Shown: in pieces, positions 1 through 7,811 of the stretch | Layout of the letters: each line of letters starts with the position of its first letter | Position numbering within the stretch: position 1 is the first letter of the stretch | Notes under the pieces: model-generated | The model's database searches: none | What the model saw: only the letters and a program-made list of their open reading frames with translations | What the model was told of the DNA's origin: nothing | Source: VBAS01 sp964581455 | GTDB taxonomy: Bacteria; Bacteroidota; Bacteroidia; Chitinophagales; Chitinophagaceae | DNA length: 15,004 nucleotides | Direction: 5' to 3' | Assembly (NCBI GenBank): GCA_964581455.1 | Contig: CAZOOT010000086.1 | Location: forward strand, 1 to 15,004 | Made by a program: the position numbers and the translations under genes

Positions 1-234
1 AAAATTATTGAAAACAGAATTCAACTGCGTGTGCATTTCTTTATTTAATAAAGCAGGATTGTTGAAAGCCAATCCTACATCGTTGGATGTAACTGATACA
101 TTTACTCCACCCAGGGCAGTAAGTTGAGGCGTATTTGGCAGGCGAAGAAAATTAAACACGGCAGCTCCGCCAATAGTCTGGCAGTTTGCAAAAATGCACA
201 TCAAAGAAAATAATATATAGAAGGATAATCGCAA
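1..234 (-). CDS. porQ: Type IX secretion system protein PorQ (N-terminal part; C-terminus lies beyond the left edge)
   Basis: The minus-strand frame entering from the left edge encodes a short hydrophobic leader followed by TIGGAAVFNFLRLPNTPQLT, ALGGVNVSVTSNDVGLAFNN and PALLN. This pattern (GG..VF.FL.LP....ALGG followed by LA..NPALLN) is the N-terminal signature of PorQ, a beta-barrel outer-membrane component that helps attach type IX secretion cargo to the cell surface. About 78 codons are visible. The start is uncertain. I chose TTG at 234-232 because it gives a proper signal peptide (Arg-2, hydrophobic core, cut near ANC|Q). The only in-frame ATG (201-199) would leave almost no leader. An ATG at 259-257 opens a different frame that stops after about 35 codons. 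The family call is fairly safe, the start is not. lon lies upstream on the same strand, but a terminator separates the two. Confidence 0.78.
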   Translation of the reverse strand, partial: MRLSFYILFSLMCIFANCQTIGGAAVFNFLRLPNTPQLTALGGVNVSVTSNDVGLAFNNPALLNKEMHTQLNSVFNNF

Positions 235-284
235 GCCAGCTAAGTTGAGAAATCTTCATCACAATCAGAAAAGTCTTTAAACAC

Positions 285-313
285 AAAAAACCCTTCATGA
301 ATTATGAAGGGTT
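285..313 (-). terminator. Rho-independent terminator of lon
   Basis: A perfect 10-bp stem, AACCCTTCAT (289-298) with ATGAAGGGTT (304-313), closes a 5-base loop. Read on the minus strand it runs directly into a T-tract (complement of the A-run 285-290). It lies about 30 bases past the lon stop codon and would separate lon from porQ. Confidence 0.9.
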
Positions 314-342
314 CGCAGATAAATAAATAAAAGAATACCTTT

Positions 343-2748
343 TCAGTTTTCCAATGCAAAGTCCAAAACCTGGCTCATGCTTTTTACATAGCGGAATTTT
401 ACACCTTTAATAAATCCGGCATCTATTTCTTCCACATCTTTCTCATTTTGCCAGCATAGGATGATTTCTTTGATGCCGGCTCTTTTAGCTGCCAATATTT
501 TTTCTTTTATTCCACCTACCGGCAATACCTGTCCCCTTAGAGTGATCTCACCGGTCATTGCAAGATATGGTTTCACTTTTTTCCTGGTTAATGCAGAAGC
601 AAGTGATGTCATCATTGTAATACCGGCACTCGGGCCATCTTTGGGTACGGCTCCTTCCGGCACATGAATATGTATGTTTCTTTTTTCAAATATTTTTGGA
701 TCGATCTTGTATTTTTTTGCATTTGCCTGTAAATAACTTAATGCTGTGCTTGCACTTTCTTTCATCACATTACCAAGATTTCCGGTTATTTTCAACTCAC
801 CTTTACCATCACTCAGGCTGGCTTCAATAAACAGGATATCGCCACCAACATAGGTCCAGGCAAGTCCAATAGTTACACCCGGAATATTTGCAGCCTTATA
901 AATATCGTTACTGTATTTTGGCTTACCCAGTATTTTTTCTACTTGTTGAACATTGAGTATTGGTTTTATTTTTTCATATATAACCATCTCTTTAGCCTGA
1001 TAACGCATGATAGATGCCAGCATCCTGTCCAACTCCCTTACACCGCTTTCACGGGTATAAGACTCGATAATCTTTTCAATCACTTTCTCGCTGACAGAAA
1101 TATTATTATCCTTTAACCCATGTGCTTCTTTTTGTTTTGGGATCAAATGCCTTTTAGCAATTTCCAGTTTCTCTTCCACAGCATATCCACCAAGGTAGAT
1201 GATCTCGAGTCTGTCCCTCAATGCCGGTTGAATGTTTTGAACATTGTTGGCTGTTGCAATGAAAAGAACCTTACTCAGATCATATTCAAGTTCAAGATAA
1301 TTATCATAAAACGTATGGTTTTGCTCCGGATCAAGTACTTCTAATAAAGCAGAAGACGGATCGCCTCTGAAATCATTTCCCACTTTATCAATTTCATCCA
1401 AAATGATCACAGGATTTGATGATTTTACTTTACGGATAGACTGCAGGATACGGCCAGGCATAGCACCTATATAAGTTTTACGATGGCCCCTTATTTCACT
1501 TTCATCATGTAATCCACCCAGGCTTTGACGTACATATTTTCTTCCTATAGCATTTGCAATGCTTCTTCCCAATGAAGTTTTACCAATTCCCGGAGGTCCG
1601 ACAAAGCAAAGAATCGGGCTTTTCATATCGCCTTTCAATTTAAGAACAGCCAGGTACTCCAAAATCCGATCCTTGATCTTGTCCATACTGTAATGATCGT
1701 GATCCAGGATTTTTTTTGCTTTTTTTAAATCATATTTATCCTCGGTATATTCTTCCCAGGGAAGATCAAGCATCAGATCAAGGTGATTATACACCACAGA
1801 ATAATCCGGTGTGCTGGGATGCATCCTTTCCAGCTTTTCAATTCCTTTCTGAAACATTTCTTTTGCTGCAACAGTCCATTTTTTTGTTTCAGCTTTTTTC
1901 TGCATTTCTCTTATTTCCCTTTCATTCGCATCACCACCCAATTCTTCTTTGATACTTTTCATCTGCTGTTGAAGAAAATAATCCCTTTGTTGTTTGTCCA
2001 GCTCTGTCCTGGTCTTTGAGGTTACTTTATTTTTCAGTTCAGCAAACTGCAGTTCTTTTTGCAGCAATTTCATTAATACATCTGCTCTTTCACGTATATT
2101 ATTTATTTCAAGCAGTTGTTGCTTTTCTTTTAAATCTGCACTGAGGTTACTGGAAATAAAATGAATCAGGAATGCAGGATTTTCGAAATTTTTTAAAATA
2201 ATAGCGGCCTCGGCAGGAATGTTAGGCGATAATTGAATGATATCCGCAGCAATATCTTTAATGTTTGAAACATAGGCGGCAAAATCTTCGTCCTTTGGTG
2301 AATCTTCCTCAACCAGAATTTGAATGGCTGCTTTAAAATAAGGAGAATCAGAAGTGATATGGTTTATTTTGAATCGATTCTTTCCCTGGATAATTACAGT
2401 GGTTCCTCCATCAGGCATTTTAATCAACTTGACGATTTTGGCTACTGTGCCAATATTTTCAATATCCTTAATTTCAGGGTCTTCTATTGTACTGTCTTTT
2501 TGCGCTACTACACCTATCAATTTGTCAGCCTTATAGGCATCATTTACAGCTTTTATGCTTTTATCTCTGCCTACAGTAATCGGTAATACGACACCTGGAA
2601 ACAGCACTGTATTTCTTAAAGGCAAAACAGGTAACTCGTTTGGAATGTCAGCGCCATCGCCGGTTTCGCTTTCACTTTCATTTAATGGAATGATGGGAAT
2701 AAAGTCCATTTCATCTTCGGCACGCAGAAAATATTTGTTCTCTTTCAT
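343..2748 (-). CDS. lon: ATP-dependent protease Lon (endopeptidase La)
   Basis: Lon is a cytoplasmic homo-oligomeric AAA+ serine protease that degrades misfolded and short-lived regulatory proteins. The 801-residue length fits the family (E. coli Lon has 784). Visible parts in order: the substrate-binding LON domain (from about residue 38, LPVLPLRNTVLFPG, to about 240); a coiled linker with DKQQRDYFLQQQMKSIKEEL near 251-270; the AAA+ module with Walker A GPPGIGKT at 384-391 and Walker B VIILDEID at 447-454, followed by sensor-1 ATANN; and the C-terminal protease domain with PKDGPSAG, whose catalytic serine is Ser707, and the partner lysine Lys750 in GGIKEK. The Ser-Lys spacing of 43 matches E. 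coli Ser679/Lys722. The start is an ATG. The first 35 residues are acidic and rich in Glu/Ser, a variable extension. All catalytic elements look intact. No clear TAnnTTTG box was found upstream. Confidence 0.98.
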   Translation of the reverse strand: MKENKYFLRAEDEMDFIPIIPLNESESETGDGADIPNELPVLPLRNTVLFPGVVLPITVGRDKSIKAVNDAYKADKLIGVVAQKDSTIEDPEIKDIENIGTVAKIVKLIKMPDGGTTVIIQGKNRFKINHITSDSPYFKAAIQILVEEDSPKDEDFAAYVSNIKDIAADIIQLSPNIPAEAAIILKNFENPAFLIHFISSNLSADLKEKQQLLEINNIRERADVLMKLLQKELQFAELKNKVTSKTRTELDKQQRDYFLQQQMKSIKEELGGDANEREIREMQKKAETKKWTVAAKEMFQKGIEKLERMHPSTPDYSVVYNHLDLMLDLPWEEYTEDKYDLKKAKKILDHDHYSMDKIKDRILEYLAVLKLKGDMKSPILCFVGPPGIGKTSLGRSIANAIGRKYVRQSLGGLHDESEIRGHRKTYIGAMPGRILQSIRKVKSSNPVIILDEIDKVGNDFRGDPSSALLEVLDPEQNHTFYDNYLELEYDLSKVLFIATANNVQNIQPALRDRLEIIYLGGYAVEEKLEIAKRHLIPKQKEAHGLKDNNISVSEKVIEKIIESYTRESGVRELDRMLASIMRYQAKEMVIYEKIKPILNVQQVEKILGKPKYSNDIYKAANIPGVTIGLAWTYVGGDILFIEASLSDGKGELKITGNLGNVMKESASTALSYLQANAKKYKIDPKIFEKRNIHIHVPEGAVPKDGPSAGITMMTSLASALTRKKVKPYLAMTGEITLRGQVLPVGGIKEKILAAKRAGIKEIILCWQNEKDVEEIDAGFIKGVKFRYVKSMSQVLDFALEN

Positions 2749-2886
2749 TAGTTATTCTAAAATTTGACAACCTGACACCAAAATGGTTAAGGGATTAAAA
2801 ATACATTGTGAAACCATAGTTGACAAGTATCATGCCTGATGAAATTGCTTATTTCCGGAAAATCCCTGAATTAGAACTTGTATCTC

Positions 2887-2913
2887 AAAAAAAATCCCTC
2901 CAGAAAGAGGGAT
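2887..2913 (-). terminator. Rho-independent terminator of the small beta-barrel gene
   Basis: The stem ATCCCTC (2894-2900) with GAGGGAT (2907-2913) has a 6-base loop. On the minus strand it is followed by a run of T (complement of the A-run 2887-2894). It sits about 25 bases past the stop codon at 2937. Confidence 0.85.
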
Positions 2914-2936
2914 CAATTTCATAACGGAATTGAAAC

Positions 2937-3527
2937 TTAAAGCGATAATCCAAGGGATAACTGAACAGCCTGGCTTTTCCATTTGTCTTTATTATCAATA
3001 TCATTAATATTATTCAGACCAACTACATAACGACCGGTGACATAAATTCTGGAAATTCGAACCTGTGCACCACCAATCATAGAAAAATCTCCTTTCTTAA
3101 ATGCATCTCCTCCATTTTGAAGAAGCGTTTTGCTTTGATCGATCAATACACTGAATTGCGGACCTGCCTGTAAACTTATTGGTCCAACGAGTTTATAGTT
3201 TAAGAGAATAGGAAATGAGAGGTAATTTAACTTCACAGTACTCTGGCCTGAATTGAAAATATTTTTATAAATCGACTGATAACTGCTGTCGACTGTTGTA
3301 GAATATTGGCTGAGTAATACTTCAGGTTGTATAGATATTTTCCTGCCGGAAGACACACCGATTTCCATGAACCCACCCAGGTGATAACCATACCTGAACT
3401 GATCTTTGAAAGACACCCCATCTATTTTTACAATATTGGTTCCTGCTTTGGCACCAATCCTAAATTGTGCTGATGCAGACTGTAATATTAATACAGCGAT
3501 GACCAGGAAAGAAAGTTTTGTTTTCAT
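2937..3527 (-). CDS. Outer-membrane beta-barrel protein (porin-like, PF13568 type)
   Basis: This 196-residue protein starts with a clear signal peptide (MKTKLSFLVIAVLILQSASA|Q). The mature part alternates hydrophobic and polar residues in short strands: FRIGAKAGTNIVKIDG, YGYHLGGFMEIGV, ISIQPEVLLSQYS, VKLNYLSFPILLNYKL, ISLQAGPQFSVLI, DFSMIGGAQVRISRIYVTGRYVVGLNNI, AVQLSLGLSL. The GAKAG..., IQPEVLLSQ and YLSFPILLNYKL elements are typical of the OMP_b-brl_2 (PF13568) barrels that are abundant in Bacteroidota. It should sit in the outer membrane as an eight-stranded barrel; no specific role can be read from the sequence. It forms its own unit: a terminator follows, and 145 bases separate it from the upstream gene. 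A TAAAGTTG element (complement of 3560-3567) upstream is one mismatch from the TAnnTTTG box. The start is an ATG with good signal-peptide placement. Confidence 0.85.
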   Translation of the reverse strand: MKTKLSFLVIAVLILQSASAQFRIGAKAGTNIVKIDGVSFKDQFRYGYHLGGFMEIGVSSGRKISIQPEVLLSQYSTTVDSSYQSIYKNIFNSGQSTVKLNYLSFPILLNYKLVGPISLQAGPQFSVLIDQSKTLLQNGGDAFKKGDFSMIGGAQVRISRIYVTGRYVVGLNNINDIDNKDKWKSQAVQLSLGLSL

Positions 3528-3672
3528 GATGTATTTGTTTTTTTATTCCTATAAAACTTCAACTTTAATGCCATCAGCATTAACTCATTGTTAAATAGCT
3601 TTAACTACCCTGACAATAACTCATTTATGAAATATTTATTGCTGCCCATTGCATAACAAAATGCAAAAATCA

Positions 3673-4725
3673 TCAGAATACAAATCCCAGATTAACTGAA
3701 AAAAGGGTACTGAAATTCTTTTCTTTAACCGGGAAATAATAATCTAAAACCAATTGGGGTTGTATAAAAAATTTACCTAAAGAATATTCTCCTCTCATAA
3801 ACATAGTCATGGAAAGGGGTTGAAATTCCAGTTCATCATCCAGGTAAACATTTTCGGAATTATAGAGTATGTTGGCGCCGGTTCTTATGAGGGTTGCATA
3901 TGTGTTTGCGGATTGGTTAAATCCAAATTTCTGAGTACCGCTTATAAAAGAAAGTTGAGGTGTAAAACGAAAATGATCTTTTAAAGAAAAAACATGTAGC
4001 CAGTAAAAATCATGACGGACAGATGTGATCAATGAAAAATCAGTAATAGATTCTTTTGAGTTGATGCGTGTATAACCACTTCGTCTCAACCGCAGATCCT
4101 GGATCTTTTCTTCCCGATCCATATAATCAGAACGGCTTCCCCATCCATAACTCAAAGCCACGGATGGTTTCATCCACCATTTCCGGTAAGTAAAATATGC
4201 ATAGACCTCATTTTGTAAAGGAGTAGTATAAAACGGCAATGAATCTCTCGTAAAAAACTTTGTAAATGTGATCCCTGTTGCCAGATCCCGGTTTTTCAGG
4301 TAATCATATCCAGGACTTACTGATATCTGATAAAGATTCAGGTTGTCCTCATGATTTATGATATTCCCTGTGCCTGTTAAGCTTAATCCACCTTTATGAT
4401 AATATCCTAAGGTTGGCGTATAAGTAAGTTTTTCAGATGATTCTAAAAAAAAATCGGATTTGCTGGTAAAATTGAAAAAGCCTTTGCCCAGTGCAAAACT
4501 GCCCATAAAATAGCTTCTCGGACTGGAAATAGAATCTAAAAAAGATTCCATGTCTTTAAATAAAAGATCAAAATCAATTTCAGTATCGGAAGAATTTGAA
4601 ACTTTTTGTTTTTTTGTTGTGATTGAATCTTTGGAGGTTCTGGTGGTATCAACGGAAACTTCTTGCGAAAACATAAAATTCCCGGCAAGTAATAATAATT
4701 TTATAGCGATGAGTTTTCTTAACAT
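3673..4725 (-). CDS. Hypothetical secreted protein, probably an outer-membrane beta-barrel
   Basis: I do not recognise a named family for this 350-residue protein. Residues 1-20 are a signal peptide (hydrophobic IAIKLLLLAGNFMF, cut near S|QEVSVD). Residues 22-50 form a polar Ser/Thr/Lys-rich linker and 50-70 an acidic, possibly helical stretch. From about residue 70 to the end the sequence is aromatic-rich with alternating strands (SYFMGSFALGKGFFNF, LTYTPTLGYYHKGGLSLTGT, EVYAYFTYRKWWMKPSVALS, HFRFTPQLSFIS). It ends in LGFVF, a terminal Phe as expected for a barrel inserted by the BAM complex. This suggests about 12-14 strands, placed in the outer membrane; that is inference from pattern only. 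It lies between two envelope-related genes on the same strand, with gaps of about 150 bases on both sides, and no terminator is visible, so it may share transcripts with them. The start ATG is well placed for the leader. Confidence 0.7.
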   Translation of the reverse strand: MLRKLIAIKLLLLAGNFMFSQEVSVDTTRTSKDSITTKKQKVSNSSDTEIDFDLLFKDMESFLDSISSPRSYFMGSFALGKGFFNFTSKSDFFLESSEKLTYTPTLGYYHKGGLSLTGTGNIINHEDNLNLYQISVSPGYDYLKNRDLATGITFTKFFTRDSLPFYTTPLQNEVYAYFTYRKWWMKPSVALSYGWGSRSDYMDREEKIQDLRLRRSGYTRINSKESITDFSLITSVRHDFYWLHVFSLKDHFRFTPQLSFISGTQKFGFNQSANTYATLIRTGANILYNSENVYLDDELEFQPLSMTMFMRGEYSLGKFFIQPQLVLDYYFPVKEKNFSTLFSVNLGFVF

Positions 4726-4875
4726 CGGCAGTTGAATCTCAGTATCAGATATTTATTCTTAATAAATTCAATTTCTGTGACTTATATTATCCCAGATAGT
4801 TTAATCTTTTATAATTAACTGACCATTAAACGCTTTGATTTGTTGCTTTATTTGGAATAATCTCTGATTTTTCAT

Positions 4876-6126
4876 TTAAACTAATTCAATTATTGAAATT
4901 TCGGGTAATATACCTACTCTGCCAGGGTAGCCTATAAAACCAAATCCACGGTTTACATATAATTTTTGTTTGTCTTCCTTATACAATCCCGCCCATTGTT
5001 TATACACATATTGAACCGGGCTCCATTTAAAACCAGGGATCTCGACCCCAAATTGCATACCATGCGTATGCCCGGCAAGCATAAGATCAATATCAGAATA
5101 ATTTTTTCTGACTTCTGAATCCCAATGCGATGGATCATGACTAAGAAGAATTTTAAATTGAGATTTGTCTAAGCCATTGTAGGCCTTAGTTAAATCGCCA
5201 TAACTTTTAAACCTTGATTTTCCACTGATATTCTGCACACCAATAATAGCAATTTTATCTCCCTTTCTTTCCAACACAACGTTCTCATCCATCAAGAGTC
5301 TCCAGCCAAGTTCTGAATGAGTTTGTATTAATTTTTCAAGGTTTTGATTTTTTTCTTCCGGGCTATCCCATTGTGAATAGTCCCCGTAATCATGATTGCC
5401 TAAAACAGAATAAACACCAAAAGGCGCATTTAGTTCTTTGAAAACTTCAATATAATCATCCATTTCATCAGATCTGTTATTCACCAAATCACCTGTAAAA
5501 AGAATCAGGTCAGGTTTTTGATCCATGATTTTTTGTACGCCCATTTTCACAGCTTCTTTTTCAGTAAAACTCCCTGCATGTATATCTGAGATATGTACAA
5601 TTTTTAAACCCTTAAAGGAATTGGGAAGATTTTGAAACGGTAGTTTAATATTGCTGAGCTGATATTTGTATTTGTTTCCAAATCCATAAATAAGTGATCC
5701 AAATAAACCCCCGCCAACCAGCATCCCGGCCCAACTAAGAAAAACTGAACGGGTAATTTTTTCACCTGTTTGCAGCATTTCCCCTTCCGTATTGGAAAAA
5801 TAGATTTTTCCTGCAATCCATTGTATCCCCCGGCGTAAATCATCTACCACGAAAAACACCGAGGCAATAAGTTTTGCAAAAAATAAACCAACAATGCAGG
5901 CAAAAATGGTATTTCGAAAAAGCCTGTTTTGTTGCTCAAAATGCAGATAAGGCAATAAAAGAAGAACAAGTATTGCACTAATAGAAAGTATCCAGTATGA
6001 AACAAAGATTATCGATCTGATTTTAGGTGTGGCTCCCTGTGTTATCGTTTTTAAAGCCTGGAAAAAATAAAAATCAAGGATAACCATGAACCCGATTAGT
6101 ACCCACCAGAATATAGAGTTTCTCAT
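4876..6126 (-). CDS. Membrane-anchored calcineurin-like metallophosphoesterase
   Basis: This 416-residue protein has four likely membrane segments (about residues 5-24, 38-60, 72-95, 128-148) followed by a soluble metallophosphoesterase domain from about 170. All blocks of the dinuclear-metal site are visible: HISDIH (Asp181, His183), FTGDLV (Asp213), GNHDY (Asn244, His245), LSHDP (His330) and GHTHG (His353, His355). The C-terminus RGFGFIGYPGRVGILPEISI is typical of the YkuE/YaeI-like branch, whose members include phosphodiesterases and lipid pyrophosphatases. The substrate cannot be told from sequence. A role on membrane or lipid phosphates is suggested by the anchor, and the side on which the catalytic domain faces is open. 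I place the start at ATG 6126-6124. A TTG codon three residues upstream is less likely. It is divergent from the UPF0173 gene at 6273 across a 146-base gap. Confidence 0.9.
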   Translation of the reverse strand: MRNSIFWWVLIGFMVILDFYFFQALKTITQGATPKIRSIIFVSYWILSISAILVLLLLPYLHFEQQNRLFRNTIFACIVGLFFAKLIASVFFVVDDLRRGIQWIAGKIYFSNTEGEMLQTGEKITRSVFLSWAGMLVGGGLFGSLIYGFGNKYKYQLSNIKLPFQNLPNSFKGLKIVHISDIHAGSFTEKEAVKMGVQKIMDQKPDLILFTGDLVNNRSDEMDDYIEVFKELNAPFGVYSVLGNHDYGDYSQWDSPEEKNQNLEKLIQTHSELGWRLLMDENVVLERKGDKIAIIGVQNISGKSRFKSYGDLTKAYNGLDKSQFKILLSHDPSHWDSEVRKNYSDIDLMLAGHTHGMQFGVEIPGFKWSPVQYVYKQWAGLYKEDKQKLYVNRGFGFIGYPGRVGILPEISIIELV

Positions 6127-6189
6127 AGGGTTCAAATTTAATACAAATCAGGTATAGCTTTTCTTTTACAATATTCTACACTTAAAACT

Positions 6190-6197
6190 TATTTTTG
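6190..6197 (+). promoter_or_regulatory. Candidate Bacteroidota -7 box (TATTTTTG) for the UPF0173-parA unit
   Basis: TATTTTTG matches the TAnnTTTG -7 consensus and would give a leader of about 70 bases before the ATG at 6273. No TTTG/TTG -33 element is visible at the usual distance, so this is a weak call in AT-rich DNA. Confidence 0.35.
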
Positions 6198-6272
6198 TCA
6201 ACATTGATAAATTGTAGCGTATGACAAAAAATTCAAACCAATTATCGAATTTCAAACCCTGAATCTTTTAAC

Positions 6273-6953
6273 ATGAAGCTAACTTACTACGGCCATTCTT
6301 GTTTTCTGACAGAAGTAAATGATAAACGAATTTTATTTGATCCGTTTATAACTTATAATGAGCTTGCTTCTCATATTGAGATAGCAGACATAGAAGTGGA
6401 TTATATTTTAGTAACACATGGCCATAGTGACCATATTGCTGATTGTATCAGCCTGGCAGAGTCAACGAATGCAAAAGTTGTGTGCAGTTGGGAAGTCCAT
6501 GAATGGCTGCATAAACAAGGATTAAAGAATACACATCCCATGAATACAGGAGGAAAATGGGATTTTGGAGAATTTATTGTAAAATGTACGGTTGCCCAAC
6601 ACTCCGGAGGATTACCGGATGGAAGCTATGGAGGCAATCCAATGGGTTTTATTGTCATGAGTACTGAGGGTAATTTCTATTATAGCGGTGACACTTCTCT
6701 TACACTGGATATGCAATTGATACCAAAATGGGCAAAACTAAATTTTGCTGTTCTGCCAATCGGTGACAATTTTACCATGGACGCTGCAGATGCAGCAGCT
6801 TGTGCTGAAATGATCGGATGCAATAAGATTGTGGGAGTTCACTATGACACTTTCGGGTTCATCAAAATTGATCATGAAAAGGCAAAAAGAACATTTTCAG
6901 ATAAAGGAATAGAATTGAAACTTTTAAAAATAGGAGAAACAATCTCCATTTAA
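6273..6953 (+). CDS. UPF0173-type metal-dependent hydrolase (metallo-beta-lactamase fold)
   Basis: The protein has 226 residues, the usual size for this family of small cytoplasmic MBL-fold hydrolases. It starts with MKLTYYGHSCFL and carries THGHSDH (His49, His51, Asp53, His54), then His110 (VAQHSGG), Asp140 (YYSGDTS) and His190 (VGVHYDTF), a complete two-metal ligand set. PMGFIV before the GDTS block and the IGDNFTMD segment are typical of UPF0173 proteins. The physiological substrate of the family is not known; family members act in vitro on various esters and lactone-like bonds. There is no signal peptide. The stop codon is only 5 bases ahead of parA, so the two are very probably cotranscribed and perhaps translationally coupled. 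A 13-codon upstream ORF (6221-6262) precedes it. Confidence 0.93.
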   Translation: MKLTYYGHSCFLTEVNDKRILFDPFITYNELASHIEIADIEVDYILVTHGHSDHIADCISLAESTNAKVVCSWEVHEWLHKQGLKNTHPMNTGGKWDFGEFIVKCTVAQHSGGLPDGSYGGNPMGFIVMSTEGNFYYSGDTSLTLDMQLIPKWAKLNFAVLPIGDNFTMDAADAAACAEMIGCNKIVGVHYDTFGFIKIDHEKAKRTFSDKGIELKLLKIGETISI

Positions 6954-6958
6954 TCAGT

Positions 6959-7762
6959 ATGGGAAGAATAATTGGAGTAGCGAATCAAAAAGGAGGCGTG
7001 GGTAAAACAACCACCGCCATCAACCTTGCAGCCAGTCTTGCAGTTCTTGAATTCAAAACCTTGTTGGTGGATGCTGACCCGCAGGCAAACAGTACAACCG
7101 GTGTGGGATTTGATCTGCATAATATCACGCAGAGTTTGTATGACTGTATGGTAAATGAGGCCCTGGCAAAAGAAGTTCTTTTAAAAACGCAAATTCCTTT
7201 TTTGGATCTCATCCCTTCTCATATCGACCTGGTAGGTGCAGAGATTGAAATGATTAACCATCCTAACCGGGAAATGGTTTTACAAAACATTCTTGACCCT
7301 TTAAAAAACGATTACGAATTCATTATTATTGATTGTTCACCTTCGTTGGGATTGATTACTGTAAATGCACTGACCGCCGCCGATTCTGTGATCGTTCCTG
7401 TACAATGCGAATTTTTTGCATTGGAAGGTTTGGGTAAACTATTGAATACAATAAAAATTGTACAAAGCCGGTTAAATACCACTTTGGAAATTGAGGGCAT
7501 TTTGATGACCATGTATGATGGTCGCCTCCGTTTGTGTAACCAGGTTGTAAGTGAAGTAAGACGCCATTTCGAAGACATTGTATTTAATACAATCATTCAT
7601 CGTAACTCAAAACTCAGCGAAGCACCCAGTGTGGGGAAACCTGTTGTTTTATACGATGGCAACAGCAAAGGAGCCATGAACTATCTGAATCTGGCAAAAG
7701 AAGTATTGCAGAAAAATGATTTAACCAAGATCAGCCAGGAAGAGAGAATAATGGAGTTGTGA
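6959..7762 (+). CDS. parA: Chromosome-partitioning ATPase ParA (Soj-like)
   Basis: ParA is a deviant-Walker ATPase that binds DNA non-specifically in its ATP dimer form and, with ParB-parS, moves replicated origins apart. The 267-residue length without an N-terminal DNA-binding domain is that of the chromosomal ParA/Soj class. Visible motifs: deviant Walker A KGGVGKTT at 11-18 with signature Lys11 and Lys16, Walker A' DADPQ at 38-42, Walker B FIIIDCSPSLG at 121-131, and VPVQCEFFALEGL, a typical ParA stretch. parB lies downstream after an unusually long 201-base gap. The ATG overlaps nothing and is 5 bases past the upstream stop. The last two codons and stop fall inside a heptanucleotide tandem repeat, so the extreme C-terminus (MEL) may be recent. 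Confidence 0.97.
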   Translation: MGRIIGVANQKGGVGKTTTAINLAASLAVLEFKTLLVDADPQANSTTGVGFDLHNITQSLYDCMVNEALAKEVLLKTQIPFLDLIPSHIDLVGAEIEMINHPNREMVLQNILDPLKNDYEFIIIDCSPSLGLITVNALTAADSVIVPVQCEFFALEGLGKLLNTIKIVQSRLNTTLEIEGILMTMYDGRLRLCNQVVSEVRRHFEDIVFNTIIHRNSKLSEAPSVGKPVVLYDGNSKGAMNYLNLAKEVLQKNDLTKISQEERIMEL

Positions 7763-7777
7763 GTTGTGAGTTTTGAG
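7754..7777. repeat. Short heptanucleotide tandem repeat across the parA stop codon
   Basis: Two exact copies of GAGTTGT (7754-7760, 7761-7767) are followed by a variant GAGTTTT and a partial GAG. The TGA stop of parA (7760-7762) straddles the first junction. Because the first unit itself supplies the stop, gain or loss of downstream units would not change ParA. Confidence 0.75.
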
Positions 7778-7811
7778 ATTCAGAAACCGAAAATATCAAC
7801 ACACAGATTTG

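Noticed and set aside
461..667. Plus-strand open frame inside lon
   Set aside because: Antisense shadow of the conserved Lon protease domain with no start signal or family resemblance; other such frames across lon, parA, parB and ftsK were dismissed likewise.
2801..2820. TTGTGAAACCA resembling a parS half-site upstream of lon
   Set aside because: Only one half of the palindrome matches; the other arm is absent and the place is not near the par genes.
3649..3666. Hairpin TTGCAT-N6-ATGCAA just past the 3673 stop codon
   Set aside because: Short AT-rich stem with no T-tract on the minus strand, so not a convincing terminator.
6133..6140. TAAATTTG (minus strand) as a promoter for the phosphoesterase
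   Set aside because: It lies 6 bases before the ATG and would imply a leaderless transcript; it has no -33 partner and such matches are frequent in AT-rich DNA.
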